From: Candidatus Wolframiiraptor sp. EX4484-121
GTDB lineage: Archaea > Thermoproteota > Nitrososphaeria_A > Caldarchaeales > Wolframiiraptoraceae
Length of the DNA: 6,667 nucleotides
Reading direction: 5' to 3'
NCBI GenBank assembly: GCA_002255105.1
Contig: NJEK01000044.1
Location: forward strand, 1 to 6,667
A program made the translations under genes and the position numbers. Each line of letters starts with the position of its first letter. The first letter of the stretch is position 1. The notes under the pieces are model-generated. The model was not told the origin of the DNA, ran no database searches, and saw nothing but the letters and a program-made list of their open reading frames with translations. Positions 5,444 through 6,667 of this stretch are shown here, one piece after another.

Positions 5444-6667
5444 TCCTTCATCATCGTTTATCTGGAAGCTTATGAGCAATGGGGTTGGGGAGGGATTCAT
5501 CCTACCTAGGAAGTAGAAGTGGCCTTCAGGGAGGGTTAGGAGGGTTTCGGGCGAGATGTAGTAGGATGCGGCGAGCTTTTGAGCCTCCTCAAAGTCTAGT
5601 GGATGGATTCTGCCGATGAATTGTGTATTCAAATTCCTCCTAACGGCCGAGTTTAATCCTATCTCACCGGCCATTCCCTGCGACAGGATCACTATAGACA
5701 ATCCATAGCTTCTGCCAAGAGCGCAGAGATCTATTATCAAGTCGGTCGTTTCCCTCTCAAGTCCTCTCGGCTGCCAGGGGGCGTATTGCGGCCCCTCATC
5801 TATTATCAACGCCACATCTAATCTCTGCTTCCTCTCCATCAACCTCTTCAAGTACCGGGTTATCGAGTAGAATGCCGCGAGCTTCTGCTCCTTCTCACCC
5901 TTACTCATATCTATCACGACCAAGCCCTTATCCTTCGCCTCGGCTAGGATCTCCCAAGGCTCCATGGTTCCGAGGAATTTCTCCAGCTCCTCCTCGGTTA
6001 TGAGCTCGAAGGACGCCTCCAACCTCTCGAGCCAGAGCTGAGCGGTCTCCGACTTCAACTTACTCCCCTGCAATTCGAGGATTGATTTCGCCTTCCTATA
6101 CAGTAGTTCTCTGGCCTCGGATGGGCTTCTCCCCCTCCACTCAACGGTCCTCAAAGCCCTCTCGAATGCTCCGGCGACAGGGTTCTCCTCCCTTCCATGG
6201 TATCCGAAGTTCTTGGTGAGCTGGCTGAAGTAGCTTAGAACCGTGAAGTCATCTACCTTGATCCTATCCAGGAGGATCACGGGCTCAAAGTATGGGGCGT
6301 AGTCGCTCCCCTTCCAATCCATTATTATCAAGCTGTAGTCGGCCTTTCGGAGGAGCGGTATTATCTCATATCTCGCAAGATAGGATTTGCCCGAGCCCGT
6401 GACGCCGAAGATCCCGATATGATAGTTTATGTATTGTTTCAGGATCGGGACCCTCCAGTTCGGCCTACCCCAGTAGTGGCCTATCGTTAGATCGGATCTC
6501 TTGCTTAGAAGCCTCATGGGGTCATCTTCATCCGAGAATAACTCGACGGTCGATGTTGGGGCGATTATCAGCTTATTCTGCTCTATCCCATCTTCTCCAA
6601 CCATCCCGATCACCTCGAGGTTGAAGGTGTAGTATTCTTTGGCGCTGCTCGGAACCCTCCCCCTCCT
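5420..6667 (-). CDS. herA: HerA-like hexameric DNA translocase ATPase (5' end probably beyond the window)
   Basis: This is a HerA/FtsK-superfamily P-loop ATPase (DUF87 type) that pumps DNA and is classically paired with NurA. Counting from GTG 6613, Walker A is GVTGSGKS (70-77), Walker B is VALIIDEGPQYAP (267-279, with D272/E273), a sensor-like SQG is at 311-313 and a probable arginine finger is in AVRRNLNTQFIGR (323-335). The segment 145-260 is a helical insert. The frame stays open for 18 more codons to the right edge (ending KEYYTFNLE before the GTG), and VIGMVGEDG resembles the end of the N-terminal HAS-barrel of HerA. The true start is therefore probably outside. Alternatively, ATG at 6604 is preceded four bases away by GAGGTGAT, an excellent ribosome-binding sequence, giving a complete 394-residue protein lacking the barrel. 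The 3' end overlaps the small membrane gene by 24 bp. The ATPase call is firm; pairing with this window's NurA is inference. The symbol denotes the family. Confidence 0.82.
   Translation of the reverse strand, partial: RRGRVPSSAKEYYTFNLEVIGMVGEDGIEQNKLIIAPTSTVELFSDEDDPMRLLSKRSDLTIGHYWGRPNWRVPILKQYINYHIGIFGVTGSGKSYLARYEIIPLLRKADYSLIIMDWKGSDYAPYFEPVILLDRIKVDDFTVLSYFSQLTKNFGYHGREENPVAGAFERALRTVEWRGRSPSEARELLYRKAKSILELQGSKLKSETAQLWLERLEASFELITEEELEKFLGTMEPWEILAEAKDKGLVVIDMSKGEKEQKLAAFYSITRYLKRLMERKQRLDVALIIDEGPQYAPWQPRGLERETTDLIIDLCALGRSYGLSIVILSQGMAGEIGLNSAVRRNLNTQFIGRIHPLDFEEAQKLAASYYISPETLLTLPEGHFYFLGRMNPSPTPLLISFQINDDEGSSSAGNR

Noticed and set aside
5179..5475. Arg-rich plus-strand frame of 98 residues
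   Set aside because: It is an alternative frame of the small membrane protein gene; the other frame has four clean hydrophobic helices and a promoter.

Overview
The window looks archaeal, most likely from a thermophilic Thermoproteota- or Korarchaeota-like lineage. Arg is mostly AGG/AGA and Ile often ATA. Every visible promoter is a TATA element about 25-35 bases before the start codon, and the gene content (NurA, HerA-type ATPase, DUF354, HEPN/MNT pair, Thr-rich stalked surface protein) is typical of hyperthermophilic archaea. No rRNA, tRNA, CRISPR array, transposase or att site is visible, and the exact taxon cannot be fixed from this sequence.

Layout, left to right. (1) 1-2039, minus strand, open at the left edge: one uninterrupted reading frame that begins as a NurA 5'-3' nuclease (residues 1 to about 385) and continues without a stop into a DUF354 glycosyltransferase-like (GT-B fold) domain (about 386 to 679, still open). 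This in-frame fusion is the most unusual thing in the window. The NurA motif next to the junction has lost the expected Tyr and His. (2) 2040-2180: a divergent promoter region. (3) 2181-2905, plus strand: an overlapping HEPN/MNT pair of toxin-antitoxin type. (4) 2906-3047: a convergent intergenic gap with a T-rich terminator for the next gene. (5) 3048-4853, minus strand: a large exported surface protein made of beta-rich ectodomains, a Thr-rich stalk, a CFI-box (CLIATAAFGS) domain and a multi-helix membrane C-terminus. (6) 4854-5116: a second divergent promoter region. (7) 5117-5443, plus strand: a small four-helix membrane protein. (8) 5420-6667, minus strand, open at the right edge: a HerA-like translocase ATPase with intact Walker A and B motifs, overlapping the previous gene tail to tail by 24 bp.

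How the genes could work together. NurA and HerA are normally a physical nuclease-translocase pair for DNA-end resection. Here both lie on the minus strand but 3.4 kb apart, with a HEPN/MNT pair, a surface protein and a small membrane protein between them. That is compatible with a scattered repair or defence-type neighbourhood, but this is inference: the intervening genes have their own promoters, and the ATPase is a variant whose partner cannot be shown from sequence alone. An imperfect 18-bp element occurs in the same orientation upstream of both the NurA fusion gene and the surface-protein gene, a hint of possible shared regulation.
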